Of a stretch of 10,224 bases of DNA, positions 1 to 7,420 are shown in pieces. The position numbers were made by a program, and so were the translations under genes. Under the pieces are notes generated by a model. That model was not told the origin of the DNA and did not search any database. It worked only from the letters and a program-made list of their open reading frames with translations. The number at the start of each line of letters is the position of its first letter. Position 1 is the stretch's first letter. This DNA comes from Clostridiaceae bacterium (GTDB taxonomy: Bacteria; Bacillota; Clostridia; DSM-8532): the NCBI GenBank assembly GCA_025361665.1, contig JANYKF010000210.1, positions 1 through 10,224 of the forward strand. The letters run 5' to 3'.

Positions 1-1
1 A

Positions 2-421
2 CAAATATCTCACGAAAATGGCCGCGGAAATGAAAAAGCGACCGATATGATTTTGGAAGCGGGCTTGTCCCTGCTCAGGCAGCATTGGGATGAACAGCAT
101 CCGGTGAGGCTTGTCGGCATTTCGGTTTCGGGACTCGGGGAAGAAGAGGGACAGATATCGATACTCGACGTTCCTCTCGATGACGATTCTTCAGTTCAGG
201 GTATCGGTCCCGATGAAAAGAAAACGGATATGCATGCTGCTGCAAGCCTGGAAACGGATGCCGGGGTTGTCCGGCAGAGACGGAATCAGGTGCTCGATAC
301 GGTGGTGGATGCCTTGAGAAACAGATTCGGTGTTCTATCCGTGCAGAGGGCTGCCCTGGTCGGACGAGAGAGACCAAAACGCCATGTCGGGAAGGATTCC
401 GCCGTACCGGGACAGGACTGA
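2..421 (+). CDS. dinB: DNA polymerase IV (Y-family), C-terminal fragment
   Basis: This is the 3' end of a gene that begins before the window; 139 codons are visible, read in frame from base 2 to TGA at 419-421. DinB is a translesion DNA polymerase without proofreading. The visible part matches the little-finger (DNA-binding) domain. A helical stretch ending ATDMILEAGLSLLRQHWD leads into RPVRL-type sequence (here HPVRLVGISVSGL), the strand and turn typical of DinB. After a variable acidic linker comes LDTVVDALRNRFG followed by SVQRAALV, the usual DinB ending. The palm and finger domains with the catalytic acidic residues lie upstream and cannot be checked. An internal ATG at 47 is not a real start, because similarity to the family continues upstream of it. 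uppP follows 114 bases later with its own promoter. Confidence 0.85.
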   Translation, partial: QISHENGRGNEKATDMILEAGLSLLRQHWDEQHPVRLVGISVSGLGEEEGQISILDVPLDDDSSVQGIGPDEKKTDMHAAASLETDAGVVRQRRNQVLDTVVDALRNRFGVLSVQRAALVGRERPKRHVGKDSAVPGQD

Positions 422-467
422 ATTCAGCGCTTCAACAATTTTATGCCTGCGGCAGGTTGCAAAATGG

Positions 468-496
468 CTGACAAACCGGCCGAAAACCTGTAAACT
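468..496 (+). promoter_or_regulatory. sigma-70-type promoter in front of uppP
   Basis: A -35 box CTGACA (468-473, five of six matches to TTGACA) and a -10 box TAAACT (491-496, four of six matches to TATAAT) are separated by exactly 17 bases. Transcription would start near 503, about 30 bases before the likely GTG start of uppP. Assignment is by eye; no transcript evidence is available. Confidence 0.5.
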
Positions 497-523
497 GATT
501 TGAGTATCCATCCGTTCACGGAA

Positions 524-530
524 AAGGAGG
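524..530 (+). promoter_or_regulatory. ribosome binding site deciding the uppP start
   Basis: AAGGAGG at 524-530 lies five bases before GTG at 536 and has near-perfect anti-16S complementarity. It decides against the in-frame TTG at 500, which has no such site and would sit upstream of the predicted transcription start. Confidence 0.7.
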
Positions 531-535
531 CTGAT

Positions 536-1444
536 GTGGGTTACAATCTGCTCTTTTTCATCAAAGCCATTGTCATTGGAATCGTGGAAGGCATCACGGA
601 GTTCCTGCCTGTTTCATCCACGGGTCACATGATTCTCGTGGGACATTTCATCGATTTCACCGGTTCGTTTGCCACTTTGTTTGAAATCGTCATCCAGCTC
701 GGGGCCATTCTTGCCATTGTCGTTCTGTACAGGAAGAAAATCCTTGACTCCCTCCGGCATCTCAAGCCAGGCGATACCGGGTTCCGGTTTTGGGGTGCGG
801 TGGCCATTGCGTTCATTCCTTCCGGGCTCCTTGGGCTTTTCTTCCATGATGCGATTGAACAATACATGATGTTCCCGATTCCTGTCGCGCTGGCCCTGGT
901 GGCCGGAGGAATCTGGATGATATTTGCGGAACGCAGATTCCGCAAACATCCTGCCGCGTCTGGTAAACCGGCTGCCATTTCCAAAAGAAAGAATATTGTT
1001 GGTTCTGATGGACCGACAACCAAATTCGGAGGAAAGGCTGTCGGTTCCGACGATTTTTCCGTTTCGTGGAAGCAAGCTGCCATCATCGGGCTGTTCCAGT
1101 GCCTTGCCTTGCTGTGGCCGGGCTTTTCCCGTTCGGCCTCCACGATCATCGGCGGATGGATTGTCGGACTTACCACGATCGCGGCAGCCGAGTTTTCCTT
1201 TTTCCTCGCCTTACCGACCATGGTGATCGCGACTGGCTATACGCTGCTGAAAATGGAGATCAGCCTGAGCGCATTCGAATGGGTGACCCTGGGTGCCGGG
1301 TTTCTCACGGCTTTCGCCATGGCCCTGATTGTGGTGGACAGATTCGTCCATTTCCTGAAGCACAAGCCGATGAAAGGATTCGCGTATTATCGGATCGCTG
1401 TCGGACTGCTGATTCTTGCATTTGCACTTTTCAGGATTCTGTAG
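536..1444 (+). CDS. uppP: undecaprenyl-diphosphatase (UppP/BacA)
   Basis: Integral membrane enzyme that dephosphorylates undecaprenyl diphosphate to the monophosphate, recycling the lipid carrier for peptidoglycan and other envelope polymers; overexpression gives bacitracin resistance. Start is GTG 536, giving 302 residues. The first signature is EGITEFLPVSSTGH at residues 18-31, with E18, E22, S28 and H31 corresponding to the known catalytic residues of the E. coli enzyme. The second is PGFSRSAST with catalytic R199. Hydrophobic membrane segments occupy most of the rest. The family is usually about 265-280 residues; the extra length is a hydrophilic, Lys/Gly/Ser-rich insertion at about residues 131-175, between the two signature halves. 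Promoter and ribosome site suggest it starts a transcription unit that may run on into the PHP gene 42 bases downstream. Confidence 0.95.
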   Translation: MGYNLLFFIKAIVIGIVEGITEFLPVSSTGHMILVGHFIDFTGSFATLFEIVIQLGAILAIVVLYRKKILDSLRHLKPGDTGFRFWGAVAIAFIPSGLLGLFFHDAIEQYMMFPIPVALALVAGGIWMIFAERRFRKHPAASGKPAAISKRKNIVGSDGPTTKFGGKAVGSDDFSVSWKQAAIIGLFQCLALLWPGFSRSASTIIGGWIVGLTTIAAAEFSFFLALPTMVIATGYTLLKMEISLSAFEWVTLGAGFLTAFAMALIVVDRFVHFLKHKPMKGFAYYRIAVGLLILAFALFRIL

Positions 1445-1486
1445 GCCTGATTCTGCCATCGATACTCGCCGGAAGGGAGGCGCCGA

Positions 1487-2158
1487 TTGAACGGGACATT
1501 CAAAATCGAAACGCATCTCCATACCCGGGAAGGCAGCGCCTGCGCCAGCGGATCCGGGGCCGAAATGGTACGCGCCCATCAGGCGGCCGGTTATGACGCC
1601 ATCATCGTCACGGATCACTTTTTCAACGGGAATACTGCAGTTCCGTCCCATTTGCCATGGATCGAGCGAGTGGAACTGTTTTGCGCAGGATATGAAAATG
1701 CCTTGCACGAGGCAGGTGACAGCGGTTTCAAGGTTTTCTTCGGATGGGAGTACGGATATCACGGAACGGAATTCCTCACATACGGCCTGGGAAAGCAATA
1801 CCTGACCGATCATCCTGATATTCTTTCATGGCCGCTCGAAAGCTATCTGGCGCAGATCAGGCGTGACGGGGGGTTCATCTCTCATGCCCATCCATTCCGG
1901 GAAGCCCTTTATATCCGGCGGATTCGGCTGTATCCGGACCTGGTTGACGCAGTGGAAGGATTCAACGCGAGCCACACGGATCCGCTATTTGACATGAGGG
2001 CCGTTGACTACGCCAGGGAACATCATTTGCCGATCACATCCGGGTCGGATACCCATCATGCCGATATCCTCCTGGATGGTGGCATGACGTTCCCATACCA
2101 CCTGGATACCACTCAGGATTTCATCAGGGCGGTCCGGGAAAATGGCCCGCCACGATGA
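1487..2158 (+). CDS. PHP-domain metal-dependent phosphoesterase
   Basis: A 223-residue protein of the PHP (polymerase and histidinol phosphatase) superfamily, whose members hydrolyse phosphoesters at a two- or three-metal centre in a distorted TIM barrel. Metal-ligand motifs are all visible: HLH at residues 10-12 (ETHLHT), TDH at 42-44, GWE with E88, HAH at 133-135, and SGSDTH with D188 and H190. The start is TTG 1487, chosen because GGGAGG at 1475-1480 lies six bases upstream and the HxH motif then falls at the very N-terminus as usual. The substrate is not evident: histidinol phosphatase (HisK type) is possible, but no his genes are near, and stand-alone PHP proteins also act on nucleotides or nucleotide 3',5'-bisphosphates. 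Probably cotranscribed with uppP. The stop codon overlaps an ATG in an ATGA. Confidence 0.85.
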   Translation: MNGTFKIETHLHTREGSACASGSGAEMVRAHQAAGYDAIIVTDHFFNGNTAVPSHLPWIERVELFCAGYENALHEAGDSGFKVFFGWEYGYHGTEFLTYGLGKQYLTDHPDILSWPLESYLAQIRRDGGFISHAHPFREALYIRRIRLYPDLVDAVEGFNASHTDPLFDMRAVDYAREHHLPITSGSDTHHADILLDGGMTFPYHLDTTQDFIRAVRENGPPR

Positions 2159-2170
2159 ACCGGGGACCGC

Positions 2171-2216
2171 ATGAACACATGGCTGCATGACGCATGAACA
2201 CATGGCTGCATGACGC
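2171..2216 (+). repeat. perfect 23-bp tandem duplication
   Basis: The unit beginning ATGAACACATGGCTGCATG occurs at 2171-2193 and again, identically, at 2194-2216. It lies in the 106-base gap between the PHP and acetyltransferase genes. Because 23 is not a multiple of three, the two copies place the same ATG in different frames. The first copy's tiny frame stops after eight codons inside the ATGA at the junction with the second. No transposon ends or other copies are seen in the window. Confidence 0.9.
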
Positions 2217-2271
2217 ATATGTGCCGGCAAATGGACCGAATCAGGAAATCTGTCGAGAGGGGATTCCATGA
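2194..2271 (+). other. possible 25-codon leader reading frame overlapping the acetyltransferase start
   Basis: From the ATG of the second repeat copy a short frame (MNTWLHDAYVPANG then 11 more residues) runs to TGA at 2269-2271, so its stop overlaps the acetyltransferase ATG at 2268 in an ATGA. No convincing ribosome binding site precedes it, and the peptide resembles nothing I recognise. It may be a translational-coupling leader or coincidence. Confidence 0.25.
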
Positions 2272-3461
2272 CTGAAGCGTTTGAACGCGCGAACCCTGAA
2301 GACTTTGATGAAATCATGGACCTGGCCAACTATGTTTTTTCATACAGCGGGGATCGGCATGATTTTCCGATATTGCTGCCCAAGCTCTACAAAAAGGAAT
2401 ATGGCACCGCCATCCATCATTTTGTGGCACGCGAAGACGGAAAGATCCTGGCAGTCGTGGGTGCATTTCCCATGCGCATGCTTGTGGCAGGAGAAACCCT
2501 GCTGGTGTATGGAATCGGATCGGTCTGCGTGCATCCGTACCATCGCAATCTAGGATATATGAAAACCCTGATGCAGCTGGCGCATGAAGCCATCACGGCA
2601 TCGGGAGCCGATTTCAGCTGTCTGGGCGGACAACGGCAGCGATATCAGCACTTTGGATATGATCGGTGCGGGCAGTCCGTTGAATTCACACTCAATAAAG
2701 CCAATGTGAGGCATCGATATGGCCGGGAGGTTTTTCAGGAACTGTCTTTTCGATTGATGTCGGCGGATGATCCGTTCCTGGAGATTTGCCGGGGATGGTT
2801 CACGCGCCGTCCCGCCCATGTGATTCGTGAACCGGATCGCTTCTTCGATATCCAGAGATCATGGAATGCGGACATGTGGTGCATTTTGGCGAATGGAACC
2901 CCCTGCGGCTACCTGACTGCCTCGAAGGACGGAAAAGAGGTGCACGAGCTCGTTACAGGCGACGGACGCGATCCTGCGGAGGTATTGTCTTCCTGGATTG
3001 AACGGAAGAATATGGATACATTGAAGTTCAGTCTGCCGCCGTATGATCAGAACGGCATCGCATCCCTTTCCACCCTGTGCGAATCTGTGCTGCTCGAGGC
3101 CGCTGACAACATGGCCATTTTCAATTTTCCGCGCGTGATGAAGGCCTTCCTTCAGTTGAAAGCCGGCTATGCGGAGCTGCCGGATGGTTCCCTTGTCCTG
3201 TCTGTGGAAGGAAAGACGCCTTTCAGGATATCAATGCAGGAAGGCCGTGCGCATGTCGTGGAAACGGATGAACCAGCCAACCTGATCCTCGCATACATGG
3301 ATGCACTCGCCTTCCTGTTCGGACCTCTCGGAGGGGTGGCTTCGACGGCGCTTGAAAGCCGTTGCGCAGCCGGACCGGCAGGGTGGGCGGGACAGGAAAG
3401 GAACCTCGCCCGGTCGTGGTTTCCCTTGCCATTGTTCTTTGACTTTTTGGATAACGTATGA
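2268..3461 (+). CDS. Eis-type GNAT N-acetyltransferase
   Basis: A 397-residue protein with the layout of the Eis family: an N-terminal GNAT domain, a second divergent GNAT half, and a C-terminal sterol-carrier-like domain. The acetyl-CoA binding motif is around residues 82-100 (YGIGSVCVHP followed by HRNLGYMKTLM), with the pyrophosphate-loop RxxGxx signature reduced to RNLGYM. GGQRQRYQHFGY at about 120-131 is the family's second conserved block. From about residue 295, AIFNFPRVMKAFL and the following strands fit the SCP2-like tail. Eis proteins acetylate amines of aminoglycosides, peptides or proteins; the substrate here cannot be told. Start ATG 2268 has GAGAGGGG at 2255-2262. The stop overlaps the glycerate kinase ATG (ATGA, 3458-3461). 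Confidence 0.8.
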   Translation: MTEAFERANPEDFDEIMDLANYVFSYSGDRHDFPILLPKLYKKEYGTAIHHFVAREDGKILAVVGAFPMRMLVAGETLLVYGIGSVCVHPYHRNLGYMKTLMQLAHEAITASGADFSCLGGQRQRYQHFGYDRCGQSVEFTLNKANVRHRYGREVFQELSFRLMSADDPFLEICRGWFTRRPAHVIREPDRFFDIQRSWNADMWCILANGTPCGYLTASKDGKEVHELVTGDGRDPAEVLSSWIERKNMDTLKFSLPPYDQNGIASLSTLCESVLLEAADNMAIFNFPRVMKAFLQLKAGYAELPDGSLVLSVEGKTPFRISMQEGRAHVVETDEPANLILAYMDALAFLFGPLGGVASTALESRCAAGPAGWAGQERNLARSWFPLPLFFDFLDNV

Positions 3462-4636
3462 AAAAGGCACCGGACATCGTCATCGCCATGGATTCCTTCA
3501 AGGGCTGCATCGACTCGCTGGATGCGGCTGGCACCGTGTCGGAAGGAATCCTCTCCGTCTTGCCGGACGCGGCCATCCACATTCTTCCGGTTGCAGACGG
3601 GGGCGAAGGGACGATGGCGGCCATCGCCCATGGATTGGGTGGTTCCTGGATTTCACACCTTGTTTCCGGTCCGGATGGCGAACCTGTCAACGCACGGTAC
3701 CTGACGGTCGGAGGGGACACGGCCATCCTCGAACTTGCCGCTTCATCCGGGTTGACCCTTGTTGAACCGGGAAAGCGGAATCCGCTGACGGCCACGACAT
3801 TCGGAACCGGCGAACTGCTGCTGGATGCCCTTGAACGGGGGTTCCGCAGCATTTTCCTGGGTGTGGGCGGTTCCGCCACCAATGATGGGGGAACCGGAAT
3901 GATGACGGCGCTGGGTGCTCGTTTCCTGGATGAGGACGGACAACCGGTTCCCTGCGGTGGCGGCTTCCTCGGCCGCATTGTGCGGATTGACCTGACCGGC
4001 CTCCATCCGGGTATAGCGGAAATGGCATTGACGGTTGCCTGCGATGTCACGAATTCCTTGTGCGGGGAAACAGGAGCCAGCTTTGTCTTTGGTCCTCAAA
4101 AAGGCGCAACGCCGGAAATGTCGGCACTCCTCGACCGGAATCTGCGGCATTATGCCGATCTTGTTTTCAGGGAAACCGGCATGGATGTGGCTTCCATGCC
4201 GGGGAGCGGTGCAGCCGGCGGGGTGAATGCCTCCCTGGTGCCTCTTTGTGGTGCCGTGCTCAAACCCGGCATTTCATGGGTGCTTGAGGCGATTGGCATT
4301 CGGGATTTCTTGCGGCGGGCGGATTTGGTCATCACGGGAGAAGGCCGCATGGATGGGCAGTCCGTCTTTGGAAAGGCACCTGTTGGCGTCGCGGCGATTG
4401 CGAAGGAACAAGGGTTGCCGGTCGTGGCGATCGTGGGGGATACCGGACCCGGCTTCGAGGCCGTGTATCGGCATGGCATCGATCGGATTTTCCGTCTGCG
4501 CCGGGATGACATGACAGCGGCAGAGTCGATGGGTCAGGTCCGCCGGCTCCTGGCTGATGCGGGGATTGCGGTTGCAAGGGAATGGCTGGTTCCCGGCGGG
4601 AAGGATGTCCATGACACGGAAAATCCAACTCAATGA
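3458..4636 (+). CDS. glycerate kinase (class II, GarK/GlxK family)
   Basis: A 392-residue ATP-dependent kinase of the Gly_kinase family (PF02595), which phosphorylates D-glycerate; E. coli GarK and GlxK produce 2-phosphoglycerate, feeding glycolysis. Family motifs are present throughout: MDSFKG at residues 11-16, PVADGGEGT at 44-52, FGTGELLLDAL at 115-125, VGGSATNDGG at 136-145, DVTNSLCGETGASFVFGPQKG, PGSGAAGGVN, and the late signature ITGEGRMDGQS at 292-302. Length is normal (about 375-395). There is almost no ribosome binding site before ATG 3458, so translation probably depends on reinitiation from the overlapping upstream gene. The 3' end overlaps the helicase gene by 26 bases. No glyoxylate, tartronate or galactarate genes are adjacent, so the source of glycerate is unknown. 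Confidence 0.95.
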   Translation: MKKAPDIVIAMDSFKGCIDSLDAAGTVSEGILSVLPDAAIHILPVADGGEGTMAAIAHGLGGSWISHLVSGPDGEPVNARYLTVGGDTAILELAASSGLTLVEPGKRNPLTATTFGTGELLLDALERGFRSIFLGVGGSATNDGGTGMMTALGARFLDEDGQPVPCGGGFLGRIVRIDLTGLHPGIAEMALTVACDVTNSLCGETGASFVFGPQKGATPEMSALLDRNLRHYADLVFRETGMDVASMPGSGAAGGVNASLVPLCGAVLKPGISWVLEAIGIRDFLRRADLVITGEGRMDGQSVFGKAPVGVAAIAKEQGLPVVAIVGDTGPGFEAVYRHGIDRIFRLRRDDMTAAESMGQVRRLLADAGIAVAREWLVPGGKDVHDTENPTQ

Positions 4637-6563
4637 ACAGCAGCAGGCATTTGTCGATCACCGTGAGGGCCCGGCCGCGCTGCTTGCCGTACCGGGATCC
4701 GGCAAAACCACGACGATGGTCTGCCGGACAGCCGCCCTGATCCGTTCCGGCATTCCCGCGAACCGGATTCTGACCATGACCTTCACAAAAGCGGCCGCGC
4801 TGGACATGACCCATCGCTATGCGGAGCTGTTTGGTCACAGGGATGAACAGGTGCATGGCGCAACCTTTTCCACGATCCACAGTTTCGCCCTGCAGCTCAT
4901 TCGCTTTTATTGCGTCAAACGGAACCGCCCCATGCCGATCATCCTCTCGGAGTCCGGTCCCCGGAACGGGCACACGGACGGTTCGGCGACCCGCCCGGGC
5001 CTGCTCTCGCAGATTTATCGGGATGTCACGGGAAGCCGTATCGGGGAAGATGTCCTCGAATCACTGTCCATGGGCATTTCCCTCGCAAAGAACACCATGG
5101 CGGATCCCAATCGGGCGGAAAACGCGGCTGACCATGGCATCAAGGGTTTCAGGAAGATCTTCGAGGCGTACGAGCAGGTGAAAAAAGAACGGCGCCTCGT
5201 CGATTTTGATGACATGCTGACGGTGGCCCATCGTATCCTGTCCATGGATGACGGGATTCTGAACGACATGCGGGAACAGTACGAATATGTCCAGGTGGAC
5301 GAAGCACAGGACAGTTCGCTCATCCAGCATGCCATCATCGACTTGCTGGCCAGGCCGAGGGACAATCTGGTGATGATCGGCGACGAGGACCAGTCCATCT
5401 ATGTCTGGCGCGGTGCGAATCCATCCGGCCTGCTGGGATTTCAGGTGCGATACCCGGGGGCGAAACTGTACCTCATGGAGACGAATTACCGCAGCCGTGC
5501 CTCCATCGTCCATCTGGCCGATCAGTTCATCCGTGCGAACCGCGAACGGACGGACAAGAAGCTCCGTGTGCCGGAATCCGCTTCCCTGGAAAGGGAAGGC
5601 AGCCATCTGTCGGAAGGCATAGAACTGGTCCGTGTGAAAAACCTCGCGGATGAATACCGCCAGATTCGGGATATCCTGCAGCACGGTCCGGTACAGGGAA
5701 AAAAGAACGGCACGACCGCCATCCTGTACCGGAACAACCGTTCCGTTTATGGACTCGCCGATTTACTCGACCGGGCCGGAATCCCTTTTGGTGTGCGCGA
5801 TTTCAAGGAGACGCTCTTCAATCATTGGGTTACCCGGGACATGAAGGCCTTTCTCGCGCTGATGCTGGATCCTTCCGACCGGGATGCGTTTCTTGCCATT
5901 TCAAGCAAGCTGAATGCGTTCCTGTCGCGCGAACTGCTGGAAAGCCTGCAGGCATTGCCGCAGGAGGGAAGCATCTGGAAACAAATCCGCAAGGCGGGCC
6001 TGCTGCCGAATTTTCAGCGCATTCGGCTTGAGGAGGTCGAACAAAGATTCAAACGACTGGCAAGAATGAAACCTCACGACGCGCTTCTTGGGCTGCTGGA
6101 CTGCGTCTCCTATGACAAGTCCATCGAGTTTGCAGCCCGCACACAGGGATATTCCCCGGATTCGGTGAATGGCATGCTGGACACGCTCCTTGTCCTTTCC
6201 GCGAACGAAACCACCATCCCGGGCTTTTTGGATCGGATTGACGCCTTGCGCGTCATCCTGGAGAACGCGAAAAATTCCAAGCTGAAGCGCGGACCCCTGA
6301 TATTGTCCACTGTTCATTCGGCGAAAGGGCTTGAATTCGACCGCGTCCTGCTGGTGGACATGGTGGAAGGGGAGTTTCCGTCTCCTGATTCCGATGGATC
6401 GGCCAGCCTGCTGGAGGAGGAACGCCGCTTGTGCTATGTGGCCATCACGCGTGCCCGGAGCGATCTGCGGGTGTTCATACCGGCGGCGTGGGCCCGTGAA
6501 AAGACGAAGCCATCCCGTTTTGTCCGGGAGATGGAAGAGGCGATGCGGGGGAGGAAACCATGA
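4611..6563 (+). CDS. UvrD/PcrA-like superfamily 1A DNA helicase, short form
   Basis: A 650-residue ATP-dependent 3'-5' DNA helicase by family. Motifs in order: Q motif LNEQQQAFV (7-15); Walker A PGSGKTT (28-34, K32); Ia TFTKAAALDM; Ib GATFSTIHSF; II VDEAQD (229-234); III GDEDQSIYVWRGA (257-269); IV LMETNYRS; V HSAKGLEF (569-576); VI VAITRAR (610-616). All catalytic residues look intact. Motif VI is followed by only about 35 residues, so the roughly 90-residue C-terminal extension that links UvrD and PcrA to RNA polymerase is absent. Start ATG 4611 is preferred because GGAAGGA lies just upstream (4599-4605); ATG 4605 is a close alternative. The start lies inside the glycerate kinase gene, and the stop overlaps the next ATG. 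The role is probably repair or recombination; an exact orthologue cannot be named. Confidence 0.92.
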   Translation: MTRKIQLNEQQQAFVDHREGPAALLAVPGSGKTTTMVCRTAALIRSGIPANRILTMTFTKAAALDMTHRYAELFGHRDEQVHGATFSTIHSFALQLIRFYCVKRNRPMPIILSESGPRNGHTDGSATRPGLLSQIYRDVTGSRIGEDVLESLSMGISLAKNTMADPNRAENAADHGIKGFRKIFEAYEQVKKERRLVDFDDMLTVAHRILSMDDGILNDMREQYEYVQVDEAQDSSLIQHAIIDLLARPRDNLVMIGDEDQSIYVWRGANPSGLLGFQVRYPGAKLYLMETNYRSRASIVHLADQFIRANRERTDKKLRVPESASLEREGSHLSEGIELVRVKNLADEYRQIRDILQHGPVQGKKNGTTAILYRNNRSVYGLADLLDRAGIPFGVRDFKETLFNHWVTRDMKAFLALMLDPSDRDAFLAISSKLNAFLSRELLESLQALPQEGSIWKQIRKAGLLPNFQRIRLEEVEQRFKRLARMKPHDALLGLLDCVSYDKSIEFAARTQGYSPDSVNGMLDTLLVLSANETTIPGFLDRIDALRVILENAKNSKLKRGPLILSTVHSAKGLEFDRVLLVDMVEGEFPSPDSDGSASLLEEERRLCYVAITRARSDLRVFIPAAWAREKTKPSRFVREMEEAMRGRKP

Positions 6564-7420
6564 TCATTGATTGTCACAACCATCCGGATTGGCACGGACA
6601 TAACCTGGCCAGGTTTCTGGAAAACATGGATCGGCACGGCATCAGCCAAACATGGCTGCTGAGCTGGGAGGCGCCTGCTGATGAATATGACCCCCATTAT
6701 TCGTACTGCACGCCGGATACCGGGGTGAACGGGCCGATCTCTTTTTCCAGATGTGTCGCCTATGCGGAAAAGGCGCCCGGCAGGTTCATCCTGGGATTCG
6801 CGCCGGATCCGAGGCGCCCGGATGCCATCGACCGCCTGAGGGCCGCCGTGGAAATATTCGGGGCGAAGGTCTGCGGCGAACTGAAGCTGCGCATGATGTG
6901 CGACAACCCGGATGCCATCCGCATGTACCGGTTTTGCGGGGAAAGAGGGCTGCCCGTCCTCGTTCACCTTGATTATGAGTTTGATGCCGGCGTGAGGTAT
7001 CCTCGTCCGAACTGGTGGTACGGTGGAGGCATCGAGGCATTTGAACGGGCTGTGAAGGCCTGCCCGGAAACCAATTTCCTTGGTCACGCTCCAGGATTCT
7101 GGGCGCATATTTCGGGAGACGGGCAGTTTGACAAGGTGCCTTATCCGGAGGGGAAGGTTGTCCCCGGTGGAAAAATCATTGAAATGCTTCGGAAGAACGC
7201 GAATCTTTCCTGCGATATTTCCGCCTTTTCAGGCTGCAATGCGTTGAAACGGGATCCTGAATTCACCAGGCAATTCCTGGTGGAATTTCAGGACCGGGTA
7301 TTGTTCGGGAGGGACTCATTTGACGGTCAGCATCGGGAGTTCCTGGACAGCCTGGGTTTACCGGAAGAAATCTGCAGCAAAATCTACTGGCGGAATGCCC
7401 GGAAACTTATTTGCGTTTGA
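6560..7420 (+). CDS. amidohydrolase-2 family TIM-barrel metal hydrolase
   Basis: A 286-residue member of the Amidohydro_2 group (PF04909/COG2159), single-metal TIM-barrel enzymes that hydrolyse or decarboxylate small carboxylates, lactones and amides. Visible ligand candidates: N-terminal IIDCHNH with H6 and H8, LVHLDYEFD with H136, FLGHAPGF with H176, and LFGRDSFD with the terminal catalytic Asp D252. Length is normal. Start ATG 6560 overlaps the helicase TGA (ATGA) and has GGGGGAGGA at 6547-6555, so it is the last member of the overlapping gene run. The substrate is unknown; ACMSD-like decarboxylase or lactonase activity fits the fold. The gene converges with the aminotransferase gene and overlaps its end by 14 bases. 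A functional link to the minus-strand cluster is possible but not shown. Confidence 0.85.
   Translation: MIIDCHNHPDWHGHNLARFLENMDRHGISQTWLLSWEAPADEYDPHYSYCTPDTGVNGPISFSRCVAYAEKAPGRFILGFAPDPRRPDAIDRLRAAVEIFGAKVCGELKLRMMCDNPDAIRMYRFCGERGLPVLVHLDYEFDAGVRYPRPNWWYGGGIEAFERAVKACPETNFLGHAPGFWAHISGDGQFDKVPYPEGKVVPGGKIIEMLRKNANLSCDISAFSGCNALKRDPEFTRQFLVEFQDRVLFGRDSFDGQHREFLDSLGLPEEICSKIYWRNARKLICV

Noticed and set aside
500..535. TTG 500 as the uppP start, adding 12 residues
   Set aside because: It lies at or before the predicted transcription start and lacks a ribosome site, while GTG 536 has AAGGAGG in place and gives catalytic residue numbering one off the E. coli enzyme.
1211..1813. A 200-codon minus-strand open frame across uppP and the PHP gene
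   Set aside because: Opposite two genes with intact catalytic motifs; no ribosome site or family similarity.
1487..2158. Histidinol-phosphate phosphatase (HisK) as a firm name for the PHP protein
   Set aside because: The PHP metal motifs are shared by several activities and no histidine biosynthesis genes are nearby.
3223..4050. A 275-codon minus-strand open frame across the acetyltransferase/glycerate kinase junction
   Set aside because: Low-complexity Pro/Ser/Arg-rich translation without domains, opposite two well-recognised genes.
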